Source: Rhodopseudomonas palustris (GTDB lineage: Bacteria > Pseudomonadota > Alphaproteobacteria > Rhizobiales > Xanthobacteraceae). From it: DNA of 64,000 bases. The DNA is taken from positions 1,054,001 through 1,118,000 of the forward strand of contig NZ_CP140155.1 of the NCBI RefSeq assembly GCF_034479375.1, written 5' to 3'. The notes under the pieces were generated by a model, which was not told the DNA's origin, made no database searches, and was given only the letters and a program-made list of their open reading frames with translations. The translations under genes were made by a program, and so were the position numbers. Below are positions 9,101 through 16,609 of this stretch, in pieces; within the stretch, counting starts at the first letter, position 1; every line of letters starts with the position of its first letter.

Positions 9101-9279
9101 TCGATGAAGGCGGCCTGCAGCGACGGTTCGACCCGTGTGACTTTGGCGAGGTAGATGTTGCCGCGCAGTTGTTTGCGCTGGGCGGTCTCGAAATCAAATT
9201 CTTCGACGCGGTTGCCGCGGACCACGACCACCCGGGTCTCTTCCGGGTGGGTGGCGTCGATCAGCATCTTGTTGGGCAT
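6115..9279 (-). CDS. rne: Ribonuclease E (RNase E/G family) with large insertion in the S1 domain
   Basis: A 1054-residue endoribonuclease, core of the RNA degradosome and rRNA/tRNA processing. MPNKMLIDATHPEETRVVV opens the RNase H-like subdomain; the S1 domain starts near residue 37 and is split by an insertion of about 220 residues (roughly 95–318) rich in Asp, Glu and His. S1 resumes at RQYKIQEVIKRRQVMLVQV. The DNase I-like catalytic domain has Asp543 in SIDVNSGRS and Asp586 in IDFIDM; the Zn-link is CPHC (644–647). From about 740 onward the protein is disordered, with alternating acidic and Arg-rich (KRKRRRRRR, RRRGRRGGRRRRG) patches, as expected for RNA and partner binding. ATG at 9279 was chosen from homology of the N-terminus; a longer frame upstream is arbitrary. 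Confidence 0.96.
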   Translation of the reverse strand: MPNKMLIDATHPEETRVVVVRGNRVEEFDFETAQRKQLRGNIYLAKVTRVEPSLQAAFIEYGGNRHGFLAFSEIHPDYYQIPVADRQALIEADERAHREAEEESEQRSTRRRSRHRSHRRRGNGERVTSEIVEASADVAAEPHDQSADHADINHTDDGHEQADHERLMHEFPAHDAGDAAQVTSDESEGHDGHHDADRREHQGDSGEHHDEPAVAPSIVASEQPALPDFATGAAPIAPEAEAHDPEDNSGYAEDAPFPIAEAAEQEHGDDAGDDLTDAEHDMDSEEDSDSEADDDEDDESEEDIVESVGGDDVLEEVPERAFRPRRQYKIQEVIKRRQVMLVQVVKEERGNKGAALTTYLSLAGRYAVLMPNTARGGGISRKITSAQDRSRLKEVVQDLDVPEGMGIILRTAGASRTKPEIKRDFEYLIRMWETVRDVTLKSQAPTLVYEEGSLIKRSLRDLYNKEIDEIQVAGEPGYQEARDFMHMLMPSNVRAVKLYRDGQPLFSRMGVESQLDAMFSPTVQLRSGGYIVINQTEALVSIDVNSGRSTREHHIEDTALKTNLEAAEEVARQLRLRDLAGLIVIDFIDMDEKRNNRAVERKLSDCLRQDRARIQVGRISHFGLLEMSRQRIRASVLESSTEPCPHCGGSGHVRSVSSVALQLLRGLEEILMKGATHNLIVRTRADVALYVLNQKRGHLRDLETGFKVTLSVMADPTVTGQQSFVIDRGEQVHTLESAKALLAAQVAAYPVQAEEPYEDDEGYEFEAEIETDETVGLTDEQAGDSAEGEGEGDARKRKRRRRRRPRTGEAREAGAPREDGDAVLIPEAVETVSEDDGEDGDDSADSAEGDGEARADQANGERRPRRRGRRGGRRRRGAPEGGLEDGASGSIVDDLGELETSEAAEAAADMDGGGSDGRLLGKRHEPDIEDDETAEPVAAASSPAISEPEERAEPAHLVQSESTDSAPAQESTPSAQDDAAAERAAARRRSTVREKVNFGSSEPKPEVSTPLAIEPAAQQPEQAQHVPEPQAAVEPASEAPRRAGWWSRRFGGGN

Positions 9280-9978
9280 TTTTGAACTCTTGGCGGCGGA
9301 AAGCGCGCGAGACGGCCAGCGCAAAAGGCGCGGTCGGATAACGCGACGGTCCACCTGATTCGGGGGTGAGGGGAAGGCCGAAACGCACTTCACCGCGCCG
9401 TGCCGGCATTGAACCCGAGGCATTGCGCGTGGCGAAGCTGTTGCTTCGCGGCGGCGCGGCCTTTGCGTGGGTCCGGTTCGGCATCGCAATATGGCGCATC
9501 AAGCGTCGGCCCGTCTGAACGAGTGGCGGCAAAGCATCCGCCGTGTCTTCTTGCTGAAGGACCGGTCTCGCGCCGAAGCGCTCACCGGCACGAATCATCC
9601 GGCCGGAAGGCCGGACTGGTCGGTCATGAAGAGTCTGGACCGTCCCTGGTAGGATAGAGGCCCGGGGACCGGACGCCGCTCGGGCCGAACCGACGCACCT
9701 GCCTGGCCGCGCACTGCGCTGACTCGGAGGGGACGGAAAAAACGCAAAATCCCGCTGCTCATTGTCGAGGGATTCCACGCTGCGCCGAAAGGCTGAACGC
9801 GACACAACCGGAAGATTAGACCGTCAGCACCAGATACATACGTGGATTGGCTCTCGCTTGCAAGGAGAGCGTCGCTGCCCGGCAACACTGCATCTAATTC
9901 GAATCGCATTGCTTAAGCGGCGATTAACCACGCGGTTCTAATGCAGTAAAAGGACCAGCGGACAGGGGCCGGGATTCG
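9280..9978. other. 699-bp divergent intergenic region, probable long rne leader
   Basis: No convincing protein gene lies here. It separates rne (leftward) and amiC (rightward). Near the amiC side is a CtrA-type box (9913–9928). A weak inverted repeat AATCCC…GGGATT lies at 9748–9774. Such a long gap beside rne suggests a structured 5' untranslated leader for autoregulation, as known for enterobacterial rne; this is inference, and no sequence match to that leader was recognised. Confidence 0.45.
9913..9928 (+). promoter_or_regulatory. CtrA-type box TTAA-N7-TTAAC
   Basis: TTAA at 9913–9916, exactly seven bases (GCGGCGA), then TTAAC at 9924–9928. This is a complete match to the consensus bound by the alphaproteobacterial cell-cycle regulator CtrA. 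It ends about 50 bp upstream of the amiC start, a position suitable for promoter control. The match is seen directly; binding and cell-cycle control of the amidase–PBP1A genes are inferred. Confidence 0.65.
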
Positions 9979-11319
9979 TTGCAGGGGCGCGCAAATCATT
10001 TTGTTTTGTTCAGCGCAGCTTTTGCGTGCGCTGCAGCATGGATGTGCGCAGTCCCCTCCCGAGGCGGCGCTGTCGAAGCTGGGAACGCCCCTTTGGCTCA
10101 AAACGCCGCCGTGCCGGTCCCGAGCGGCTTCCCGATCGCCTCCGACGCCCGTCTTGCAGGTGACGACAAACAGACCCGCTTCATCGTCGATTTCGACAGC
10201 AAGGTTCCCGTGCGCGCGTTCACGCTGGCGGATCCCTATCGCGTCGTGATCGACCTGCCGCAGATCAATTTCCGTCTGCCGTCGGGCGCCAATGGCGCAA
10301 GCCGCGGCCTGATCAAGGCATTTCGCTACGGTCTGGTGATGCCGGGCGGATCGCGGATCGTGCTCGAATTGGCGGGGCCGGCGAAGATCGCCAGGGCCGA
10401 CATGCTCGACGCGGCCAACGGCCAGCCGGCGCGGCTGGTGGTCGAACTCGATTCGGTCGATCGCACAGCCTTCGTCGAGTCGCTGGGCGCCGGGAAGGCC
10501 CCGGAACTGCGCCCCTCGGTCAGCATGGCCGATGCCACCTCAGCGGTGCCTGTCGGGGCCGCTGCCGCCAAAACTGAAGCGGCCGGGGCCGATGCGGCCA
10601 AGGGGGACGACCCGCGGCCGGTCGTCGTCCTGGATCCCGGACATGGCGGGATCGACAACGGCACTCAATCCGCCAGCGGCGTCGCCGAGAAGACGCTGGT
10701 GCTGGAATTCGCGCTGGCGCTGCGCGACCAGATGGAAAAAGGCGGCAAGTATCGCGTGGTGTTGACCCGCGCCGACGACACCTTCATCCCGCTCAACGAC
10801 CGGGTGAAGATCGCCCGCGCCCAGTCCGCCGCGCTGTTCGTGTCGATTCACGCCGACGCTCTGCCGCGCGGCGAGGGCGACGCCCAGGGCGCCACCATCT
10901 ACACATTGTCCGACCGGGCCTCGGACGCAGAGGCGCAGCGGCTGGCGGACGCCGAAAACAGGGCCGACGCGATCGGCGGCGTCGACCTGACCGAGGAGCC
11001 TACCGAGGTCGCCGACATCCTGATCGATCTCGCGCAGCGCGAGACCAAGACGTTCTCGAACAGGTTCGCCCGGACGTTGATGCGGGAAATGAAGAGCGCG
11101 ACCCGGCTGCACAAGAATCCCCTCAAATCCGCCGGCTTCCGGGTTCTGAAGGCGCCCGACGTGCCGTCGGTGCTGATCGAACTGGGCTACGTTTCGAACA
11201 AAGGCGACCTCAAGCAACTGGTCTCCGAGCAGTGGCGCACCAAGACGGTCGGCGCGGTCTCTCAGGCGATCGATTCGTTTTTCGCCAAGCGGCTCGTCTC
11301 GGCCGGCAGGCCGAACTGA
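9979..11319 (+). CDS. amiC: N-acetylmuramoyl-L-alanine amidase (AMIN + Amidase_3)
   Basis: A 446-residue exported amidase. A signal peptide covers about residues 1–31 (hydrophobic FVLFSAAFACAAAWMCAV), an AMIN domain for septal targeting covers about 55–165, and the zinc amidase domain begins at VVVLDPGHGGIDNG (about 215) with later zinc and catalytic stretches SIHADAL and VLIELGYVSN. It cleaves the amide bond between MurNAc and the peptide stem and helps daughter-cell separation. The start is TTG at 9979, the first possible codon giving a complete signal peptide; a GGGGCCGGG stretch lies upstream. It is followed by PBP1A and prfB on the same strand, and a CtrA-type box lies upstream. Confidence 0.93.
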   Translation: MQGRANHFVLFSAAFACAAAWMCAVPSRGGAVEAGNAPLAQNAAVPVPSGFPIASDARLAGDDKQTRFIVDFDSKVPVRAFTLADPYRVVIDLPQINFRLPSGANGASRGLIKAFRYGLVMPGGSRIVLELAGPAKIARADMLDAANGQPARLVVELDSVDRTAFVESLGAGKAPELRPSVSMADATSAVPVGAAAAKTEAAGADAAKGDDPRPVVVLDPGHGGIDNGTQSASGVAEKTLVLEFALALRDQMEKGGKYRVVLTRADDTFIPLNDRVKIARAQSAALFVSIHADALPRGEGDAQGATIYTLSDRASDAEAQRLADAENRADAIGGVDLTEEPTEVADILIDLAQRETKTFSNRFARTLMREMKSATRLHKNPLKSAGFRVLKAPDVPSVLIELGYVSNKGDLKQLVSEQWRTKTVGAVSQAIDSFFAKRLVSAGRPN

Positions 11320-11507
11320 CCCCGTCGTTCGGCCCGACCGGGCCCTAGTTTGGCCACAGCGGAAGTTCTATAAGACCGCAGTGCGGTTACGTTTTCGGTC
11401 CGGAATTGAGGCCGGCCCCGGCGGCGATGCCGGTTGCGTACAATGCCAATCTCGTCCAAGGGAAATTCGCCGCGTCCGGCGGTCCTCGGTGAAACGGAAC
11501 TCAACTG

Positions 11508-14000
11508 ATGCGCTTGCTGCTGCGGTTTTTCGGCTTTCTGTTTGCGGCCGGGACGATCGTGTTCCTGGTCGGCGTTGCCGCCGCGGCCGGGATGATCTGG
11601 CACTTCTCCAAGGACTTGCCCGATTATTCTCAGCTCCAGGATTATGAGCCGCCGGTGATGACGCGCGTCCATGCGACGGACGGCTCGCTGCTCGGCGAGT
11701 ATTCGAAGGAGCGCCGGCTGTATCTGCCGATTCAGGCTGTGCCGAAGCTGGTGATCAACGCTTTCCTCGCGGCCGAAGACAAGAATTTCTACGAGCACGG
11801 CGGCATCGACTATCAGGGCATGGCGCGCGCCGCGATCCTTTACGCGCAGAACATCGGGTCCAACCGGCGGCCTCAGGGTGCGTCGACGATCACCCAGCAG
11901 GTCGCCAAGAACTTCCTGCTCACCAACGAAGTGTCGTTCACCCGCAAGATCAAGGAAGCCTTGCTGGCGATGCGGATCGAGCGGGCCTATTCCAAGGACC
12001 GTATTCTCGAACTGTATCTCAACGAGATCTATCTCGGGCTCGGCGCTTACGGCGTCGCCGCCGCATCGCTGGTGTATTTCGACAAATCGGTCAACGAACT
12101 GACCCTGTCGGAAGCGGCCTATCTGGCGGCGCTGCCGAAAGCCCCCGCGGCGCTGCATCCGATCCGCAACCACGACCGAGCGGTCGAGCGCCGCAACTAC
12201 GTCATCGACCGCCTGGTGGAAAACGGCTGGACCAAGCAGGCCGACGCCGACAAGGCGCGCAAGGAGCCGCTGACCGTCACCAGCCGCGGCACTGGCGCGC
12301 ACACTTTCGCCGGCGAGTATTTCGCCGAGGAGGTCCGCCGCGATATCCTGGAGCGCTACGGCGAGAAGAAGCTGTACGAAGGCGGCCTGTCGGTTCGCAC
12401 CTCGCTCGATCCGAAACTGCAGGTCGAGGCGCGCAAGACGATGACCGCCGGCCTCGTCAAATTCGACGAAGCGCAGGGCTGGCGAGGACCGGTTTCGAAG
12501 CTGGATATCAGCGGCGACTGGGGTGTGAAGCTCGCCGAGGTCAAGTCGCTGTCCGACATCTCGCCGTGGCGAATGGCCGTGGTGCTCGAGACCTCCGACC
12601 AGTCGGCGCGGATCGGCTTTCAGCCCGGCCGCGAGCTCGGCGGCGCGGTGTCGAAGAAGCGCGAGACCGGGTTGATCGCGCTCGACGGCGTCAAATGGGC
12701 CAAAGCCGCGACCGGCCCGCAGCGCGGCCGGACGCCGGGGTCGGTGTCGCAGGTGCTGTCGGCCGGCGACGTCATCTACGCCGATCCGATGCTCGACAAG
12801 GAAGGCAAGCCTGTCGAAGGGCAGTATCGGCTGCGACAGATCCCCGAAGTGTCGGGCGCGATGGTGGCGATGGATCCGTGGACCGGGCGCGTGCTGGCGA
12901 TGGTCGGCGGCTTTTCGTTCGACCAGAGTCAGTTCAACCGGGCGACGCAGGCCTATCGGCAGCCCGGCTCGTCGTTCAAGCCGCTGGTGTATTCGGCGGC
13001 GATGGACAACGGCTATACGCCGTCCACCGTGGTGATCGACGCGCCGATCGAAATCGACCAGGGGCAGGGTGCCGGCGTGTGGCGGCCCGAGAACTACTCG
13101 ACCGGCAAATATTACGGTCCGGTCACGCTGCGCAACGCGCTGCAACGCTCGCTCAACACCGTGACGGTGCGGTTGGCGCAGGACGTCGGCATGCCGCTGA
13201 TCGGCGAATACGCCAAGCGGTTCGGCGTCTATGACGAACTGCCGAACTATCTGTCCTATGCGCTCGGCGCCGGCGAGACCACGGTGATGCGGATGGTCAC
13301 CGCCTATTCGATGTTCGCCAACGGCGGACGGCGGGTGAAGGCCACGCTGATCGACCGCATCCAGGATCGCTACGGCCGCACCATCTTCAAGCACGACGCC
13401 CGCGAATGCCGCGGCTGCGACGCGCCGGAGGGATGGAAGAACCAGCCCGAGCCGCAACTGGTCGATCGCCGGGAGCAGGTGCTCGATCCGATGACCGCCT
13501 ATCAGATCACGTCGATGATGGAGGGCGTCGTGCAGGCCGGCACCGCCACGGTGGTGCGCGAGGTCGGCAAGCCGATCGCCGGCAAGACCGGCACCACCAA
13601 CGACGAAAAGGACGCCTGGTTCATCGGCTTCTCGCCGGACCTCGTGGTCGGGATCTATTTCGGCTACGACAAGCCGCGCAATCTCGGCCGCGGCGCTACC
13701 GGCGGCCATCTCGCCGCGCCCGTCGCCAAGGACTTCTTCAAGCTCGCGCTCGCCGACAAGCCGGCGGTGCCGTTCCGCGTGCCGGCGGGCATCAAGCTGG
13801 TCCGCGTCGACGCCAAGAGCGGGATGCGCGCAGGTCCGGGCGATGGCGGCCGCACCATCCTCGAGGCGTTCAAGCCGGGCACCGCGCCGCCGGACAATTA
13901 TTCTGTGATCGGCGTCGCCGACGCCGACGGCCGCCAGCAGCAGGCCCCGCCGCCGGACGATCGCGGCTTCATGCGACCGGGGACGGGCGGCCTTTACTGA
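11508..14000 (+). CDS. mrcA: Penicillin-binding protein 1A, bifunctional glycosyltransferase/transpeptidase
   Basis: An 830-residue class A PBP. One N-terminal membrane anchor (about 8–29) precedes a GT51 transglycosylase domain with AAEDKNFYEHGG (catalytic Glu90) and STITQQVAKN, an OB-like linker (about 320–440), and a transpeptidase domain with the SSFK nucleophile motif at Ser488, SLN (SxN) near 551 and KTGTT near 690. The enzyme polymerises lipid II and cross-links peptidoglycan in the periplasm. The start ATG at 11508 yields the anchor directly. The 188 bp between amiC and this gene contain no terminator, so the two cell-wall genes may be co-transcribed. Confidence 0.95.
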   Translation: MRLLLRFFGFLFAAGTIVFLVGVAAAAGMIWHFSKDLPDYSQLQDYEPPVMTRVHATDGSLLGEYSKERRLYLPIQAVPKLVINAFLAAEDKNFYEHGGIDYQGMARAAILYAQNIGSNRRPQGASTITQQVAKNFLLTNEVSFTRKIKEALLAMRIERAYSKDRILELYLNEIYLGLGAYGVAAASLVYFDKSVNELTLSEAAYLAALPKAPAALHPIRNHDRAVERRNYVIDRLVENGWTKQADADKARKEPLTVTSRGTGAHTFAGEYFAEEVRRDILERYGEKKLYEGGLSVRTSLDPKLQVEARKTMTAGLVKFDEAQGWRGPVSKLDISGDWGVKLAEVKSLSDISPWRMAVVLETSDQSARIGFQPGRELGGAVSKKRETGLIALDGVKWAKAATGPQRGRTPGSVSQVLSAGDVIYADPMLDKEGKPVEGQYRLRQIPEVSGAMVAMDPWTGRVLAMVGGFSFDQSQFNRATQAYRQPGSSFKPLVYSAAMDNGYTPSTVVIDAPIEIDQGQGAGVWRPENYSTGKYYGPVTLRNALQRSLNTVTVRLAQDVGMPLIGEYAKRFGVYDELPNYLSYALGAGETTVMRMVTAYSMFANGGRRVKATLIDRIQDRYGRTIFKHDARECRGCDAPEGWKNQPEPQLVDRREQVLDPMTAYQITSMMEGVVQAGTATVVREVGKPIAGKTGTTNDEKDAWFIGFSPDLVVGIYFGYDKPRNLGRGATGGHLAAPVAKDFFKLALADKPAVPFRVPAGIKLVRVDAKSGMRAGPGDGGRTILEAFKPGTAPPDNYSVIGVADADGRQQQAPPPDDRGFMRPGTGGLY

Positions 14001-14104
14001 CGGGCCGCTTGATCGGGGCGATTGCGCTTTGCCGCGTCGCCCGCTAAATCGCGTCTCACAGTTTTGCGGCCACCTTTCGGGGGCCGCCGCCCAGCAGAGA
14101 TTCC

Positions 14105-15236
14105 ATGCGCGCAGAAACCGAACGCCTCGTCGAAGAGATCAAGCAGTCAGTCGGGCTGCTGAGGAGGCATCTTTGACGTCGACCAGTCGACCGTCCGACT
14201 CGCGGAGCTGAACAAGCTCGCCGAGGATCCCGACCTCTGGAACGATCCGCAGAAGGCCCAGAAGCTGATGCAGGAGCGAACCTCGCTGGAGGATTCGCTG
14301 ACCGGCATCGGCAAGGTCGAGCGTGAGCTGACCGACAACGTCGAGATGATCGAACTCGGCGAGGCCGAGGGCGACGAGGGCGTCGTCCGCGAAGCCGAGG
14401 CGGCGCTCAAGGCGCTGAAGAAGGAAGTGGCGCGGCGCGAGCTGGAAGCGCTGCTGTCGGGTGAGGCCGACCGCTTCGACACCTATCTCGAAGTCCACGC
14501 CGGCGCCGGCGGCACCGAGAGCCAGGACTGGGCCTCGATGCTGCTGCGGATGTACACCCGCTGGGCCGAGAAGCACGGCTTCAAGGTCGAATATCTCGAA
14601 GAATCCGAGGGCGAAGAAGCCGGCATCAAATCGGCGACGATCCAGATTTCCGGCCACAACGCCTATGGCTGGCTGAAGACCGAAGCCGGCGTCCACCGGC
14701 TGGTGCGGATCTCGCCGTTCGATTCAAATGCCCGCCGGCACACCTCGTTCTCGTCGGTGCAGATCTTCCCGGTGATCGACAATTCGATCAAGATCGACAT
14801 CGCCGAATCCGACGTCCGCGTCGACACCATGCGGTCCGGCGGCGCCGGCGGCCAACACGTCAACAAGACCGAATCCGCGGTGCGCCTGACCCACATCCCG
14901 AGCGGCGTCGCGGTGGTCTGTCAGGCCGGCCGCTCGCAGCACAAGAACCGCGCCCAGGCGTGGGACATGCTGCGCGCCCGGCTTTACGAGATCGAGCTGA
15001 AGAAGCGCGAGGAGCAGGCCGCCGCCGATCAGGCCGCCAAGACCGAAATCGGCTGGGGCCACCAGATCCGCTCCTACGTGCTGCAGCCCTATCAGATGGT
15101 CAAGGACCTGCGCACCGGCGTGCAGACCTCCGACACCGCCGGCGTGCTCGACGGCGACCTCGACGAATTCATGGCCGCGACCCTGGCGCAGCGCGCGTTC
15201 GGCACGGGGCCGGGGGCGGTCGAGGACGTCGACTAA
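14105..15236 (+). CDS. prfB: Peptide chain release factor 2, expressed by programmed +1 frameshift
   Basis: RF2 terminates translation at UGA and UAA. The first 23 codons run from ATG 14105 to CTT 14171–14173 and are followed by an in-frame TGA (14174–14176). Skipping one base continues the protein from GAC at 14175 to the stop at 15234–15236, giving about 376 residues, a normal RF2 length. The stop-codon-reading tripeptide SPF (in VRISPFDSN) and the peptidyl-hydrolase motif GGQ (in [10 protein letters not shown]) are present. The upstream short reading and the shift site are described separately. The downstream dehydrogenase begins two bases after the stop. A decayed copy of the 3' end of this gene lies about 1.2 kb downstream. 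Confidence 0.96.
14162..14177 (+). promoter_or_regulatory. prfB: prfB autoregulatory +1 frameshift site
   Basis: AGGAGG (14162–14167), three bases, then CTTTGAC. This is the classical arrangement: an internal Shine–Dalgarno-like element three bases before a slippery CUU followed by UGA and C. When RF2 is scarce the ribosome pauses at UGA and slips forward one base to finish RF2; when RF2 is plentiful, translation stops after 23 residues. The same layout is known from Escherichia coli prfB. Confidence 0.95.
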
Positions 15237-15238
15237 GC

Positions 15239-16126
15239 GTGGGCGCTCCCGCAAAGGTCGGCTTCATCGGTCTCGGCAAGATGGGCCATGGCATGGCCGG
15301 CCGGATGCTCGACGCCGGCTTCGAGGTCGCGGTATGGAATCGCAATCCGGCGAAAGCCGACGCTCTGATCAGCCGCGGCGCGCGCCGCGCTGCGACGCCG
15401 GCCGAGGCCGCACACGCTGCCGATGCGATCGTGACCATGGTCGCCGACGATGAGGCGTCGCAAGCCGTCTGGCTTGGGGCCGATGGTGTCGCGACGACGG
15501 CGAAGGTTGGTGCAGTCGCGATCGAATGTTCGACCGTCTCGCATCAACATGCGCTCGAACTCGCCGCGGCGCTGCGCGCGCGTGGGTTGATCTACATCGA
15601 TTGTCCCGTTACGGGCCTGCCCGACGCTGCCGCACGCGGCGAACTCACCTTGCTGATTGGCGCCGAGCCGAGCGATCTCGACGCGGCGCGCCCATATCTT
15701 GCGCCGCTTGGCCGGACGATCCGGCATTTCGGACCGGTCGGGGCCGGCACTGTCTACAAGCTGATCAACAATCTGATGGGCGCGATCCAGATCGCCGGCA
15801 TCGCCGAAGGCATTGCGATGGCCGAGCAGGCCGGCCTCGACATGGCCCTGGTGCGTGAAGCGATCGCGGGCAGTGTCGTTGCCAGTCCGCAGGTGCTGCG
15901 GCAGGCCCCGCGGATGATCGACCGCGACTTCACCAACGCCACCTTTACTGCGGCGCTCCGGCACAAAGACGCACGCTACGCGATCGAATTGGCGAAAGCG
16001 CTGCGATTGGAGCTACCGCTGTCGCTTGCAGCGCTCGCCAGTTATGCGCGCGCCACCGATGCCGCGCCCGACGACGACGAGGCAAAGATCGTCGAGGTCG
16101 TCTTGAAGCCACGCCCGCGGGAGTGA
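15239..16126 (+). CDS. NAD(P)-dependent beta-hydroxyacid dehydrogenase (3-hydroxyisobutyrate dehydrogenase family)
   Basis: A 295-residue protein beginning at GTG 15239, two bases after the prfB stop; GAGGA in the prfB end may serve as ribosome site, so translation is probably coupled. The Rossmann fingerprint GLGKMG (11–16) and WNRNP suggest NADP or NAD binding; Lys174 in GAGTVYKLINNLM is the family's catalytic lysine. The usual substrate motif (DAPVSGG) appears as DCPVTGLPDAA, so the substrate is probably not classical 3-hydroxyisobutyrate; related enzymes reduce succinic semialdehyde, tartronate semialdehyde or glyoxylate. It lies between the intact prfB and the decayed prfB 3' copy, so it may have arrived with that rearrangement. 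Confidence 0.88.
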   Translation: MGAPAKVGFIGLGKMGHGMAGRMLDAGFEVAVWNRNPAKADALISRGARRAATPAEAAHAADAIVTMVADDEASQAVWLGADGVATTAKVGAVAIECSTVSHQHALELAAALRARGLIYIDCPVTGLPDAAARGELTLLIGAEPSDLDAARPYLAPLGRTIRHFGPVGAGTVYKLINNLMGAIQIAGIAEGIAMAEQAGLDMALVREAIAGSVVASPQVLRQAPRMIDRDFTNATFTAALRHKDARYAIELAKALRLELPLSLAALASYARATDAAPDDDEAKIVEVVLKPRPRE

Positions 16127-16229
16127 CTCCAGGCACCGCGCCTTTGAACGGCTGTGTGCGGCCGGCTTTCGGAATTCGGGTGGCGGCGCGACACTCTCTG
16201 CAAGATGACTGGCGTCGCGAGGTGCGATC

Positions 16230-16390
16230 ATGGCGTCAGGAATTCATCCTATTCATCCACGGGATTGGGCGCTGCTGATCGCGCTGTCGATCCTGTGGGG
16301 AGCATCGTTCTTTTTCGTGGGCGTGGCTCTGAAAGAGCTGCCGCCTTTCACCATCGTTTTTCTTCGAGCCGCGATCGCGGCGCTGTGCTT
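16230..16390 (+). pseudogene. Truncated EamA/DMT-family transporter, 5' end only
   Basis: ATG at 16230 opens MASGIHPIHPRDWALLIALS and continues with LWGASFFFVGVALKELPP and VFLRAAIAAL, the conserved N-terminal pattern of EamA drug/metabolite transporters (Trp-Gly-x-Ser-Phe in helix 1, Pro-Pro-Phe-x…Arg in helix 2). Only about 54 residues survive out of the usual 280–300; the sequence then runs directly into a decayed prfB 3' end. The reading frame stops at 16416–16418 inside that second piece. It cannot make a working transporter. Confidence 0.8.
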
Positions 16391-16609
16391 CGCGTCCGGC
16401 TGTATGAGGTCGAGCTGAAGCCGCAATAACGACATCGGCCGGGACCACCAGACCCGCTCCTACGTGCCGCAGCCGTATCAAGATGGCGAAGGACCTGCGC
16501 ACCAGCGTGCAGACCTCCGATAACCGCCGGCGTCCTCGACGAATTCATGGCCGCGACGCTCGCACAGAGGGCGTTCGGCTCGGGGCCGGGCAGTATCGAG
16601 GAGGATTAG
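16391..16609 (+). pseudogene. Decayed second copy of the prfB 3' end
   Basis: Aligns with 14973–15236 of the intact prfB. Shared blocks include CGAGCTGAAG, the stretch CGCTCCTACGTG, GGACCTGCGCACC, GTGCAGACCTCCGA and GACGAATTCATGGCCGCGAC, through to a terminal GAGGATTAG. Compared with prfB it lacks about 42 bp after GAGCTGAAG and 12 bp near the end, has one inserted A in TATCAAGATGG, and carries internal stops, so it is not translated. Several differences are synonymous (for example CTCGCACAGAGGGCG against CTGGCGCAGCGCGCG), which points to a diverged homologue, not a recent copy of the local gene. Confidence 0.88.

Noticed and set aside
6412-9285. A long open frame opposite rne (about 957 codons)
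   Set aside because: It mirrors the coding strand, has no ribosome site, and gives no domain; high-GC third positions keep the antisense frame open.
11262-13709. A long open frame opposite PBP1A (about 815 codons)
   Set aside because: The plus strand holds an unmistakable PBP1A with all catalytic motifs; the antisense translation is low-complexity and His/Arg-rich, typical of a shadow.
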